From assembly GCA_034509425.1 (NCBI GenBank), contig JAVTVJ010000230.1, forward strand, positions 434,001-498,000: a DNA stretch of 64,000 nt, in the 5' to 3' direction. The notes under the pieces are model-generated. The model worked only from the letters and a program-made list of their open reading frames with translations. It searched no databases and was not told where the DNA came from. Made by a program: the position numbers and the translations under genes. Below, piece by piece: positions 29,101 to 44,100 of this stretch. Numbering within the stretch: position 1 is the stretch's first letter; the number at the start of each line of letters is the position of its first letter. This DNA is from Eopsaltria australis (Eukaryota > Chordata > Aves > Passeriformes > Petroicidae).

Positions 29101-32100
29101 AAAAGTGCAGTTTTTTAGATAATCTAAAGATGCTCAACTTTGTTTCATATACAAATTTCATTCTGCCATACTTGTGCCTATTTACCACAGAAAATACAAT
29201 GTAAGAACAGTCCTAAAGCTGATGAGTGAGGAACTCCATTGGTACTTGCCTTTCAACAAGTAGTCAATCTTTAGATATTATTCAATCATCTTCCTCTGGG
29301 TTAATTTCTGAGCCACCTGAACCTTTTTTACTAGTCTCTACCACTTCCAGTTTAACAAAAATTTCCTCTATCTGCTTTTATTCAAAGCTTCATTGAAAAC
29401 TCTATCCATGTGAATTATTGCCTAAGTTTGGTCTAAAATTTTAGTCTACCAAAGAGCAGAAGCTAAATTATTCTGGCACAGTTCTGCAGATAAATTTTAT
29501 CCTTTATTGTTAAATCTATTATTTTATCCATAATTTAATCTAGTATGTGTATTTTACACATTTTCCATATCTTCAACTACTATTTCTTTTAAAAATTGCT
29601 AAAACCAATTTTTAGTACAGGTGAAACTTGAGTAATACAAAGATCTGCATACGCTTGGCATGCATTTTATTTAAATACAGATGAAACACATGCTACTTTC
29701 TAGCTACATAGCATTTTCTCACACTTATTTTGCCATTACATGCTTCCACCTAACACAGTAATTACTCTCAGAACTGTGTGGACAGCATTAAACATTGCAA
29801 TAACTTCCTCATAGAAATACCTGAGGCAAAGTACCTGGATTCTTACAGTGAGATTACCTTCTCATAATGTCAGTGTCCATCTCTCAGAGCCTTTTCCTCT
29901 GAGATTTATCCTATTTACTGTTATTTTAATAGGTTTTCATATAATCTTACCTTAGGACCTTCAGGGCCATTTAATCCAGGTACACCAATATCTCCTGGAA
30001 AGCCCTAAAGAAATCATACAAACAAATTATTTGCAGAGTAGGAATGTGTTCAATGTACTTGTTTTGATTCTGTTCATTCATTTAATAAACCTGAGTCACA
30101 GAAACAAGAAATAAATTTGTTCTACCATCCCAAAAATGTCAAAATCCATTACTTTTCCTTGAAAGCACTTGGATAAGTGACAGATTTTAGGCAGCTTTCA
30201 TTAAACTCAATTTAGCAGATGTCAGCATGGATTTAATTTCTCTTAGGATAAGACTTTTTATCCGCTAAGCAATGTTTGAAATTAAACCATTGGACTGGTT
30301 TGGAGGCACAAAAAAAATCACCAAAAAGCAGTCAGCACCAGGTCCTGCACTTATGAATTAAACTATTTTTAAAAATAAAGTTTAGAGAGCAGAAGAAGCC
30401 CTTTAATCCTTGGCCACACTTTAAGGATGAGACCACTGCAAGATTAAGATAAAGGTAAGAAGCCTTTTACCTCCAAAGCTGCAGGTGATTATCTAGGTCT
30501 GGCTGGCTGTAACTGAGGGGCACCAGCAAGCAGCATTATTCAGAACAGGCCTTTGTGAAATAGTTTATAGTATAGGTCAAGTTGTTAGTAAAGAAAAAGT
30601 AAATATGAACAGAAAAGGAATCAACTAAAATTATCACTGAGACACCCTGGCCAGTAGGCATTGAGTTGGGACACCATGAGGATGCCTCTGTGTCACAGGA
30701 ATTCAGCTACAGCTAGATTGCTTTAGAAGAAATTAGTGTATTTTAAGAGAAAAAAAATGGTGCAGCTAACTGTGCAATACAGTAGTGAGTTAAAGTTCAT
30801 GAATATCCAGAGAGGATACATGATCTTTACATTTGTAGGATAAAATAAAAACATTGGAAATTGATCCTTTAGTTAGCACACAGCTCATTCAGTCCCCTGC
30901 CAAGACAGCATTTGATTTTGCTTTTTTAATAAACTTTAACATTTCATTAAGTTTTGACCATCTGAAAACAGCAAGACTGCCACTTCCTCTGAGCAAAATA
31001 TGTATTACTACAGCTAAGCATATCCACTAGGAAAAACAAGTTTCCTTCTTCATTAAGAGAAAATCATTATAGATTAAAATGTATAAATACCACTCCTGGC
31101 ATGCATACTTTTTTCAATAATGGAAACAAAAGCACACACACATTCAGAACAACTATTTTTTTAAATCAGGTTTAGCACTTGGATGCTAATGAGTCTAAAA
31201 GAAAACCACTGCAGAGTAAAAATAGTCTGAGTTCTCAGAAGATGGGCAGCAACTCTAACACTCAATATTTCCCAATCCATCACAGTGGTTTCCCTTTCAT
31301 TTGCCATAAAGCAGCAATTACAAGTAGAGCTGTGCAACAATTCCAACATGCCTCTAGGTGGCACAGAGAATATTATTTACATGTGACCAAGGCCCTGAGA
31401 CTCATACCTAAAACTAAACTCACTTGCATCACCCTTGATTCCTATACAGTTCAAAAGAGGAGGTGTTTCTTTTTAAATCCTGGCCATTGCCATCTACTGA
31501 AATACACAAGAGTTAGGTCAATGCCTTGGAATTTTTTAGCTTTTCCTCTCTTCATTTTAAATTGACTTATTTATAGATCTTTAATAGTTACCAAGGGGTG
31601 AGTTGTTTCGTAGATCTGTACATCTCTAAGTTTCTAATGTGTGAACAAGTGCTAAATGCTGACACAGACAATTTCCTCCTGGCTATAAACATTCCAGAAA
31701 ACAATCTGCCTAGAAAAGTGTTAATTTAGAAAGATTCTAATGCTTTTATGAAAGAATAGCTCTACTTCACTTATTTATTTATTTGTTTAAATTTTTCTAG
31801 AGGGAATTCAGTAAGGACCATGAGATGTAGGTGTGGACAACTACTACTGCAGACAGAACAAACATGGTATTTTGAAATCTTTACATGTCAGGCAAAGTCT
31901 TAGGATACAAGAGGGTCACTGGCCTGCATTTAAAAATTTTAAATCCTCATTTTTATCTTTTCTGTGAAGATGGATTAAGACTTTTCTTCTTAAGCACAAC
32001 CATGGAGAAAAGGCAGATGCTATGGCAGTATTAGAACACTGTTTCTAAGATGTCCTCACATTAATAATCCATGGAATAAGTGTAATAATCCAGGACACAA

Positions 32101-35100
32101 AGAGCCACTTAAGACAAATCCAGAAAAAGAATGAACCAGGAAGGAGTTCTTGAAACACCTCAGCAATGGCACTTGCCCTTCAGATTCCTCATAGTGAAGT
32201 GGGACATATCTCTAGCAATTCCTAAATTTGCCGTGAGTTATTCAGCAGCCAGCTCCCTGGGAAGTTACTCCAGATTAAAAATTCATTATTCTTCCATAAG
32301 TGAAAGGCCAGGAGATTAATGTATAGCTTCCAGCTGCAATGCAGTTTTCAGCAGACTATTCTAAACAAAACAGCCCTGGATATTATGGCTTCTTCTAAGG
32401 AAATGCAGAGTCTTAATTTTCATCAGCCAGAAGCCTGGCAGCTGGTAGGATACAATTATTTTCAAAATTTGATACTGATGTGGTCTTTTGCCAGCAAAGC
32501 ACTTTAGAATCCACTTCATTTAGTCAAAAGAGATGTGGCATCAGAAAAACCTGAAGTGCCAACTATCTTAACACAAATGTGCTTTAACCTTGCAGTGGAA
32601 GTGTTGCTTTTTGTACTGAACATTTAAATTAAAATATTTATTGCTCTCATTTATCTATACAATGTTTAATTTAAAAAAATGCAAAGATGACCAAGTTGTT
32701 ACTATGTCAGGGCATGTCTCAATGCCCCAGAGATGAGCAACCTGCCAAAGCTTTTGCTTTAGTTTTTCTCTGTATGGTTGCTAAAATGGAAGTAGAATAA
32801 CAGAAATATTCAGAAATTACAATCCATTTTCATGGGGAATTCTCTCATATTTACAGAATCCCACTTCAAACTGTTTTCACACGACATTTGCCAGCACTGC
32901 TGGCCACCCATCCTCATGCCCTTGGCTGCCCTCAAGGGGATCAGGACAAGCACTGGTGGAAGGGCAGCACAGAGGGAAAATGTCTCCAGGGACTGCAGTA
33001 GCCCCTTCAGTCACAAGATTTCCCTGTTCCAATAAGAATTCATTCAATCACATGTTGCAATTCATTTCAACGAGAATGCAAAATAAATTTTCAGAAGCAA
33101 GATTGACTGGATGTAGCTACTAAACTTCAGGAAGATACCTTATTAGAGATTCATTACTAAATATTATAATCAAATCACAAAAGGAAGGTTTCTGCAAAAA
33201 AACCAGAATTCTCCAATAAGTGTTTATTATTCTTCTGAAAGGATATGTCATGTAAACATAGAACTTCGGGAAAGGACCAGATAAAGATTCTGTGCAAAGG
33301 CAAGTAGAGAGTATAAGCAATTCTACAACAAAAGTGTTCCTCAGATATATGCCAGAACGTGCAATTAATTCAGCCTTTAAATTATCTTTATTTCTACATT
33401 TCCTACAAACCATCTGCATGCAAGTTATTTGATGCTAGATTGAAACAGAAGGCTGTTATCACTGCACACCTGGCATTGGTTGCAAAAACTCAAAAAATCA
33501 TGTGATAATACATATGAAACATGCACTAAAAATAAAGCTTTTGTTAAAATGAACACCTCAAAGCAGCCACTGATTCAATTATAGAATATGTGCCCTTTTT
33601 TGACTCTTTACTGTTATTTGAATGCATCCTTTTCTTTTGTAAGGCTACTGCCTTGAGCATGAAAGACACCAGCTGAGTCCCACAAAAGTACCTTCCTGAA
33701 GGAATAACCTAACGACTTCAGATCAAAATACTGCACAGATGAAGAAAGTTCTATTGAAGAAAATAACTAATGTTCTCTGCTTCAGATGAAACCTATTTAT
33801 AACACTCTGAAGGCACATCTGAAGGGAACTATCACCCTCATTTTGGGGGGATAATTAAATGCGATTCCTAGAGCAAAACTTAACTATAAGATATTCTAAA
33901 TACATGTAGAAGCCTGTTAAAGGCTTGTCTAATTTCATTCACATTAACAATAAGCACTGCATTCTTAACTGTACACCATAAACAGAGACACGGTGGGTTA
34001 AAACAGTCAGATCAGCACTTTCCAGCTGTCGTACCAATAAAACAAAGCTCTATAGAAATTTCATATTTTGGCGGTTCATTTTCAGATGCATGACAAAGCA
34101 GCACAATGAGAATACACTCCATAAAGTGCTCACTGAATATATCCAGTGGTTTGTGAGCAGCAGGCATTCAGGCACACGACAGGAACATATCCAGAAGAGA
34201 ATTTGGTTTGACACTGCAGGACTCCTGCACTGAAAAGATCCCTTGGCAGCCAACCCTCATCTGGCCACCCAGAGAGTGAGACCTCTGTCCCTCCCTGTGC
34301 CTGCTCCTGCCATCAGCACTGCAGGGCCCAAATGGACCCTGGCTATGGGTGGGTGGCTCATTGCAGCTCTGATCTGATGTACCTTGGCTGCACAGCTGCA
34401 GAGGAAAGATTTAGGAAGCAATTCACTGGTGATCTGCATTTAAAACCACAAAACCCTGTGAGGATGACTGGAGTCTGCCTGCCCTGCTCCCACTGCTGCG
34501 TGCAGGGATAGTTACAGACTTAAGCTGCTCCAGTGCCACAGTCACAGCAGTTTACATGGGAAGAAAATCAGGGATAGGACTACTTATTCTTTACACTGGA
34601 AATTAAACACTCAAATGTGTGACTGGAAAGATCAAAGGGTCCTCAGTTTCTTATATCACATATACTCAAAACAAGCTTGAACATGGGACAGGACACATTT
34701 ATAAATCCCACCCTCTTAAGTTGGATGAAAGGAGAGAGAAATAGCTGGAAGTAGAGTCTGAGAGGTTCTGCCACGGGGCAGACACAGCCTTATTCCTCCT
34801 GCTCACAGCAAAGTCCAACAAATCCCAATATAGGTTCTGTTTCATTTTTTAAAAAAAAAAATCTTTCATAGAAGATATTGTATGTATTGTCATGTCTACT
34901 AAATTCAAAGTACTCTCCTTGTAAGACACTAATTCATCACATTCTTCTACTTCCAGACGCATCAATGGAACATTTACTAGAGGATATAATGTGTGTTTTC
35001 TACATGGAGACACAGGAAGCCTGACCATTCTGATAACAAAATAGGGACACGGAAAGCAGCCCTGTCTGACCTGCTGGCTGCCTGGTTTAGGAAGAAGAGA

Positions 35101-38100
35101 CACGATCAGACATATGACACTAGGCCTTTCTTGTGGAAAAATCTATATTATTTGCTCATACTTCATATATTCAGTTGTGTCTGAATAACTTCTGGCAGCA
35201 ACAACTAGTTTATTTTTATAAGACAATGTAACAAGAGGGAGACATACACTCTTCAGTTCTAAGCTGCTTATTTAAAATTCCTTTCATTATAGAACTTCTA
35301 GTACCTTCAATTTGTTCAAAATCCCAGTATGCTGCTATCCTATATCCCTTCTGTTCCTATTTTGCCATATGGTGACCATATTTTTACAAAGTAAAACATG
35401 AAAAAATCTCTTTTACTTTATTTGGACCTATCTTGCATGACTGAAGTTAAGAGAAACATTGCTTTGTAGTTTCAAACCTGCCATTTTGCAGACAATGACT
35501 CAAAAAAAAAAAAAGTAGCTGGACACTCAACTTTTAATTATCTAGTATCATGCACTTTATTTGCCTTCTAATGATGAAGTAATGCTGCACTCCTGAGCAA
35601 GGGGAAACGCTGAGCTTTTCAGCCAGAACGATTCCCATCCATGTCTGCCCTGAGGGTAAGCAGCCAGCAGGACGATCTTTTCCCCAGACACAAAGGAGCA
35701 GCGTGTCTGTGCTGGAATAAAGAACTGTGAAGAACTACCAGCAGAGGCAGCAGGGGCAGCAGGACACAGGCTACAAGACCAGCAATTTGGGATTAACCTG
35801 CCTCAGGTCTCCCTTGCTGGAAGCTATGCAATGACATCATGCAAAGGCCTCTTTTGTCAATAATGAAAAGGCTCGATAAATCCTGAGCCACAGAGGGTGG
35901 CAGCTGTGGACAACATGCCCAGGCTTTGTGTCTTCTGCACACCCTTTGACTAAACCAGAGAGTTCTATTCTGACAAGGCCACCTTGTGTTGTCACAATGC
36001 ACTTTCCAGTGAGTTTTCTCTCAGCTTTTGCCTAATAAGAAAGGTAGGAACATAGAGCCTTGGTTTGAGGAGCTATGCTCATGTGAAGGCAAAAAAAAGA
36101 CCACCATTAATATATGTCTTCCATTCATATTTTTTTTAAAAAAAGGAAAACCCCCAAACAAACAAACCCCACCACAAACCAAACAAAACCCAAAATACAT
36201 TCATTGCAGGCTGATTAGAAAGAACAATCCACAATTTCTGCTTTCATCTCCCCAGCAAATACATGTGTCTGTGTATAAACATGTCTTTCTGGTACAGACC
36301 ACAGCATTTTTCCTTAAAGCCTGAGGTATAAATGCAAAAAAAGCACCAAAAGGGGACAATTTGAAGACTGAGAGTTTCTGTGGAGACTTTCATAGCACTA
36401 AGGAGTTCTTAGGAAACTTCACTGCTTGGCAATGCTTCCCAGGTAACTGATGTTTATTCTTTGTATTTCTTTTAAGTGATAAAAATGCAACCAGGCTGGA
36501 AAATAGAAAAACCCATTTGTAAATATGTTGTAGTATTTACAAATGGAAGTGTGCCTCAGAAACCACATGAGTCTCATTCCAGGTGTACCCCATAATAATG
36601 GGATTCTAGAGATAGAAAATCCTAATCACATAAGCAAGTGAAGAACTACTTTCTATCTAAAGACCCTATACATTGATATTCTGCAGAAAAAAATATGAGC
36701 TGGAATCTTTTGTGCTTTATGGAGGAGAACAAATTCATCAAATAGGACTGAATAAAAAGATTTTCCTAATTCAAGTAAGAAAACAGTACTTTATGAAGCA
36801 AACCCATTTACCTCTCATTCTCATAATTTAGAACTGACATTCAATTTACCACTATCAACCAATTTCTTACCTCAAGTCCCTGAGGACCCAATGGTCCACG
36901 TGGTCCAGGTTCTCCAATTTTCCCCTTGAAAAAAATCCAAATAGTTAAGATTTCTGGTGATAATTTATTTTTAACAACAGATTGTCACAAAGATTTTAAA
37001 AGCATTTATTAACAAAAAGGTCAACTGAAATGTTGAGATGACTTTTTCACTAAATAGGACATTTTATAGCTGCCTCTCTTTGGATATGAATAAAAGATTC
37101 TTTGTATCTCTTTGAAGTCACAACAAAAAAAATTCAAATTAGTTTAAGACAGAGAAAACTGAGAGTTTTGGGAGGAACCATATAAAAACCTCTTGAAATA
37201 AAAGCTCTTTACACAATAAAGACTAGATATTATTTAAACATCCCAAAATTAATTGTTATGGATATGGTTTACACACTTACTTATGTATTTTAAGTATCCA
37301 ATCTTAGCCAAAGAAATGGCAGGTATGTGATTAATAACCATAAAATTGGTCCTATCCACATGTTATAGTGACTGCATTATATACAAATTTCAACCCATCT
37401 AAAAATGGGCCAAAATATTTCTCTAATTATATCTGCTCTTCCTCATTTTCACAAGCTTTCTGCCACCATAACGAGATGTCACTTGAGTAAAATTAAGGTC
37501 TGACCTGGGAAATATTTCTCTAATTTTTAACATGAATGATTTCATTGTAAATTTATTCTAAAAAGTTAAATTTCTATTACTTGCAGGACTGAGGTCTCAT
37601 AGCTTAATTTAACATAAGTCACAAGGTCAGTCACATTCAGCTTATGCTTAAAATCCACAACTCTTTCAGGAATAGGCTGATTCACATGCTTATCTTAAAA
37701 TGAAAATTCTTGTCCCTTTAAAAGCAAAAGATATGATTTTTCCCATCTAAGCTTAAGCAAATTTGCATAAGTTGATTGCAGGATTAGTGTTTATATTATA
37801 AATTCTATGGGGCAATGAAAGTGTTTTTTACTGAGCTAAAGGGCCTATGACATTCATGAGGTGTAAGTATGTTTACCACTTATTGGCTTGATTGCACATG
37901 AGAAAATTGGCACTGGAGTGAGTATTGGCAGCTTTTAATTGTGTATTGAAAATAGACAGCTATTAGTGCTAAGAACAGGTGAGGAAAAGCCAGGTAAGCC
38001 TGTGCAGTGTGCCTTTTCTGCCTCACCATTTACAAACCCAGCAGAAGTGGCAGCAGTGCACGGATGCCTTTAAAGCTGCCAAAAGTCAGTAAATACAGGA

Positions 38101-41100
38101 CTTCGTAACTACTCCCATCCCTGTGAGAAATGACTGGCTGTTATTAATGAGATCTCACACATTCCCTCCAAGTCCAGCTAGACCAAATGGTCATCCTGAA
38201 GTTCCCAAAGCTCTCAATGGATTTGTTTCAAATATTACCTGCATGTCCATTCCCCCAAACAGTGATTGTCACAGAATATCTGATATCCTAAGCACCCTAT
38301 TAAAATGTAGCACATATACTGATCTTTGTAATAAAGTCTCACATTTTAGGATCTGACTCACTCATTAACACTAGTCACTAGAAATAAAAGCAGCTTAGAC
38401 CTTGTTCTTTGTGCATTTTGAATTGGGTCACTTCTGGGGGATTACATCCACTGTGAACATAACAATCACACAGAAGTGTCAAATATCAACTTTAGTATAA
38501 AATACCAAGTATCAACAACATACAGTGATATACTGAGAGCAAAATTTGATGTATAAACTTACTGGGGGTCCTGGTTTTCCCCTGATCCCTGGGGGTCCTG
38601 GTAAACCAAGAGCACCCTGAAAAAAGAAAGCTATTAAATACACATGAAAATGAAGCTGTTGTGTCATGTTGGAAGCAATAAATTGCTATATTTTGACACC
38701 TGAAACAGGCTTCAAAAGAATTCTGCAGGATGAAAACTATCTTCTAACATTCAACATTCATCACAAGAGTTCTCACAGGATGTGCTATTTCAGTGACTTC
38801 TGATGTAGAAGCCAAACAGGAAAGAAGATCCTTATTTATCTCAGTTTGATGATGTGAAGGAGCATGCCAGACCATGTGCTGCTGCTACACACAGTAAGGT
38901 CCAGGTGAGCTGCAGATGAACCTCAAGGGTCAAGGGAAAAACACCTTTTAGAACAGCTCTTTAGCAAGCTTGAGATCACACATAATCCTTGTTTGATGCA
39001 TTTCTATACACACAGCTGCAAGAATTCTGCCTGTACCCTTTACTTGTCTTTGGGCACACTTTCCACGATGGAGTTTTAATTATCACAGAATTTCTTAAAA
39101 ATATGTTAATTCAGTGATATCCAGAAAGTTTTACTACTCTATTCTACTTCTATGCAACCGACCTGCTGCATTTTAAGATCGTCATAAGCCTGATGAAGTT
39201 GCTGAAATCGGATAATTTTGTAAAACAATACAATTAAAACTTACCTTGTCTCCTGGGTACCCCTGATCTCCTGGCTCTCCTGCAAGGCCATGTTCACCCT
39301 AAACAACATATAATTTTATACAGACATATGTATGTGGCTTAAAAAGGGGTAGTTTTCAGAAACAGAGAATGAGAAAGATCAATTCAATATTCACTATTTA
39401 AAATAACACAGATCTTTGACAATGCAAGGTGTTGCACTGAAATACCTCTTCTAGGAAACTCTGTAGACACAAACCTGGATAATATTATATTCAGTAGTTA
39501 GTGTTCTCTTCAGAAAAAAAGTTTGTCTAAAGTACCAGATCATGAGTCTGACATAATTTTAAAAAATAAAAGTCAGAAAACAAAAGAAATGAAAAGGAAA
39601 AAGGGAAGGCTTTGCCAAGTACATTATGCTCAAGATTTAATGAAAGGAGTCTTAAAGAACTGTAAGTCTCCAAGATAATGAAAATATTTAAATCACCTTA
39701 TCACCTTTCATTCCAGGCTGTCCCACACTCCCTGGGAAACCCTGTTAAAATAAAGAAAACATAAATCCAATGTTTGACTATAATTTGGAAAGCAGCATAA
39801 GCACCTGGCCGTGGGATAATTTAATACCATACCGTGGGCCCAGGAATTCCTGATGGTCCACTCGGTCCTGCTGGCCCCATATCTCCCTGTCAAACAGTAA
39901 GAAAGGTGATTGCATTTGATGAAAAGGAGTAACTTAAAGACTCCTAACAGAATGTGGCATTTTTTGCACCACATATTCAAAATATTTTAGGTTAATTTCT
40001 TAGGGGAAAAAAAAGGTATCCATATCATAAGTCCTCCACATTTACAGCTCCCAACATCATCAGCAGAAATATGAGAAACAAAACTTGCCTCTTCTCCTGT
40101 AGATTATGAATTCAAGAGAAGATCACAGTGCATTAGGCACTGCAAATTAAGGAAGCTTTCTTTTGTACTGCAGCTGCACATTCAGTGGCCATTGCTGCTG
40201 TCCTTAGGGTTATGTAATGGCCCTTCCCTGTAGGCATCAAATTTGGCTTAAAGAAATTATTCTATGATGAGTAGGGCCACAAAAAAGTGGCCTTTTAATG
40301 GTCCTTTTACTTGAGTTCTCATTTATCAGTGACTTCCATGAGTTAAAAAAGAAAAAAAGAAAAAAGAAAAAGATGCGACTCTAAATACCAAATGTGCAGA
40401 ATCAAACCTACATTCTAATGGGTATGCCAACCTTTTCTGTTCTAATGTACCTTCAGAGTCCTTACTACAACTCTTCTTCCTGGGATTTATGTAGGTAGTT
40501 TTATGACAGAAAAAAAAAGTGAGTCACAAAAATTAAGAATCCTAAAAGATCAGCACAGCAACAGCAACAATATTAATGAAAAAGCATAAGCTTTTTTCAC
40601 ATAAGATGTGACTTAGAATAGCTAAAGCTATATTACAAAGGGAGACATCTATCTACTTCCTGCCTATTCAACCTCTGGGGGAAAAACCCCCCAAAAGGCA
40701 ATCTTATATCAGTGTGGCTATGCAAGGATTTAGCAACACATATGAATAAAGAAATCTTCGGCCACTTGCTGAGAGTGATATGGAAAAGATGAGACGGACA
40801 TCTATGCATGTCCAGTTGAGCTCACATTCATTATTCTCTGGGACTCTTTCAGCAATATTAGCAATGCCATTCTTCACAGCCACCATCAGATTTATGGCCC
40901 AGTGAAGAAAAAGCAAGACTGATCATTAAGTGTCTTAATGCTGCTTGGTAGAGCTCCCAAGAAAATTCTCACTCTACATTGCTTTAGCTTTCCATGACTG
41001 CTCAAATTATATATTCTGTCATGCTAGCTGATCAAATAAATTGTTTACATTGCTGTCTCTGAGTTGTGCTATGTATTCTAGTTCAGCAAGGCATTTATGT

Positions 41101-44100
41101 GTTAACTATACTGAATGTTGAAATGCACACTTATGGTAACAATAGCATTGATTGGAAAATCACAGAGGGATGCTGAGCTGGGAGATTTAGCTTATAACAG
41201 CAATAGAAAGAAATTCCTAAACAGCTTTACAACATTCAGGTTCATTAAACACCTGTCACAGTCCCCAGTGGGTTTTTAAAATGAAAAAAAAATTAAAATA
41301 ATTAAAAAGAAAAACTAATTCAGTTATCTAGCAGTAAATTTTCTGAAACTCTTCATCTTATTAAAATTCATGGCCTTGCTAAGTCTTGAAAGACTGACCA
41401 GCCAGCCAAAACTCTGAACTTGGAAACAGCTTTGTATATTGAAAAAAATTGTGGATGGAAGGAATTACTGGACTCAGCTTGCTGATGCTGCTCATTTTGC
41501 CATTGTTCTCATGAACAAAGACAAAAACATAACTATTGACACTGCACACAGCTGGGCTGCACAAGCTACTTGAATTAATACTCTTGGTTTCTGCCAGAAA
41601 AATATATTTAACTTCATGTTCAATACTGCATCTTGTAGTAGTATAATGTGTTAGGATTGACTAAGTATTTTAAAGCAAACACTGAGGCCTGTAGCTCTTT
41701 ACTCAGTTTTGGATGACCACTGGCATGTGCCTGGAGAAGAGAAAGCTGAGGCTGGGAGCACAAACCCCTCTGGAGAGCAGCAGTGGCTGAGGAACAGGGC
41801 TGCACCCCACAGGCTTTGCTTGGGGCTGCTGGGGTCACCTGAGACTCCCCCAGGGTCTTGGGGAAATTCTGCTACAGATCAAAGAGTGCAGTGGTCCCTT
41901 GTAAAGAAACTCTGGAACAAAGCACAGCTCTTTTTATCTGACACTGAAAGAGGAAACCAGAGTAACCAATGCAATGTTTCTGGAACCATGTGAAAGAGTC
42001 CCACACATAAACAAGAGAAGGCCACTCAAATGGAGCTCACACCCTAAACAATTGTTAATTTCATGCTGTTCAAAATCTAAACATGCCACCAACTTTTTTT
42101 TTCCAAGAAACAGCTCTCATTATGGTTATATTTCATCTATGTACAAGTGGCAAAAACTTTGGACTGGTTATTGAAAATTATTTCTCTATTTCAAAAAAAA
42201 GGCATTGACACTCAATCTCTCTGGAAGTGATTACAACTCAGCAAGAAGGCACATGCAGCTTTACCCTGCAAACATTTATGCTCACAAACTCTAGGCAGGG
42301 CAAAACTACAAAGTTTTAGTCAAAATAATCAGTAACAGTATCTTTTAAGAAGTGACATATAATAGGCTTTTTTTAAAAACCTCAGATACATTTCCACAAT
42401 TATGAAAGTCTTCGAGATTAAATTCCAAAGACAGTCCTGTAAGAGAGAAAAGCAAACCCTGATTGTAAGCAAACTCTCAGAGCGCAAGCTGCAGTCCCAC
42501 GAGTGCGTCAATTGGCCTGACTGTGTCAACTCACAAGAACACAGAAAATCATGTTTGCTTGATGAAGGCTGGAAGCTACAGAGGTTTCTTGACCAAGCTT
42601 TTGTTTTCACTATAGCAATGCCATAACAATCCTAATCAGGCAGCAAGGGATGACTTACAGGATTTTTTTTTTTTTTCTATGCACATATAATTAGAAAGAG
42701 CAGCAATTGAACTCAACTCTTATACTTCAAAGGAAAAGTAAGATGACCACGAGTGTAAAGTAACAAACTTATCAAGATTGTTTCAGATCTGCAGATATCA
42801 AAAAAGCCCACAAAGCAAACACTGGAGACAATCATGGCTTTCTTAATTCAAGTGTAAACATGCTATTTCTCCCTTATTAAGAATGTGGCTGTGTAGCCAG
42901 ACATCACTGAGACAATATCAAGAATCAGAGGTCCTCTATGAGTAAACACATAAATTAAAAAAAACAAGGAAGTGAGACTACTCAGTATGAAAGTGTTTCC
43001 CACCTCCTGTAGGACTCACAGAGCTCCTCTGGCACAACTGACAGATAAAACTACTGTGTGCAACTCCACAGTGAGCATCACAGCCTTATTCTATAAATAT
43101 TTTTAAATTTTATATGATACTGTATACATGATAAAGTACTTTTGCTTAGAAATTAATCCTGCTTTTAATTTGGTAGCTGCATTTAGGAACCAATGGAGGC
43201 TGCTGTTGTTAAAGTGTTTGAGAGCATTGCACTCTTTACACTGGCTTTAGTGCTATAAAGTAGCAAACTTGGTTATTTCAAATAAAAAACCCAAACACAC
43301 AGGATCAGAAACAAGCATACAAATCCACACTAAGTACAGATATGCTCCATGCTACCAACATGACAGCAGATTTGTAGAGTGATAGTATTTAAAATCATGG
43401 CTATCTAAAAAAACTCTGCTTAAATCCTTGAATTTTCATAATGGTTTTTATTATTTTACACACAAGACAAATGCTCTAATGAAGCCATATCAAAGTAATA
43501 TAAGTATACTCACTCTTAGTCCTGGAAATCCAGGAGGACCAACACCACCAACAATTCCCTTTAAAGAAAGTTAATCTTAGATTACCTGAATTTTACTATT
43601 AAAAAAAAAAAAAAAACAGTGATACGATAAAAGTGATCTACAAAGCAAGACAGTTGTGATTTTTACAGAGTTTCAAAGAATGACATCATCATGCAGAGAA
43701 ATATGCTTAGTAAAATCCCTTGATCGAGGAATTAGATTGCCAGATATTTGCATCATGGAAACATTTCTGCTGTTAATGTAGGAATATGAGATTTTTACCA
43801 TGATACTTAAAGTGAAAGGAAGAAAAAACAATTTTTTGAGGGTGAAAAATTTATTAAGATTCCTTTGAAAAATAAATAAGGAGACCATCTCAGTTCATGG
43901 AAAGACCTCTGGAAATCAAAGGCTACATTCTCTTTATGAAAAATTATTTCTTGATACAAACTATGGTATTTGTACTTCATACAGAACTTAAAAATTCCAT
44001 TGTACTCCACTACTGCCTCTGCCACAGTTTAACTCAGAAGAGATTAAAACACTGCCAAAAACAGTTGCTAAGTCTCTTTGCCCTTTGTGAAACAGGTATT

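Larger units (their letters stand above)
30005..36870 (-). other. COL24A1: COL24A1 intron e14-e15 (6,866 bp)
   Basis: Second largest intron. Includes A runs at 34851-34861 and 35502-35514, an A/C-rich stretch near 36130-36196, and a somewhat GC-richer patch at 34250-34530. An open frame of 128 codons (31179-31565, plus strand) has no protein-like features. Confidence 0.92.
39887..43513 (-). other. COL24A1: COL24A1 intron e9-e10 (3,627 bp)
   Basis: Holds an A/G-rich simple stretch at 40345-40371 and a 14-base T run at 42663-42676. No gene or transposon recognised. Confidence 0.92.

Noticed and set aside
31179..31565. 128-codon plus-strand open frame in the e14-e15 intron
   Set aside because: No protein features; overlaps a minus-strand open frame, as expected for random open sequence.
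38160..38220. Proline- and glycine-rich stretch near the e13-e14 intron end, considered as a relic collagen exon
   Set aside because: On the minus strand the frame has a stop within the Gly-rich part and glycine spacing is irregular; on the plus strand it has no Gly-X-Y pattern.
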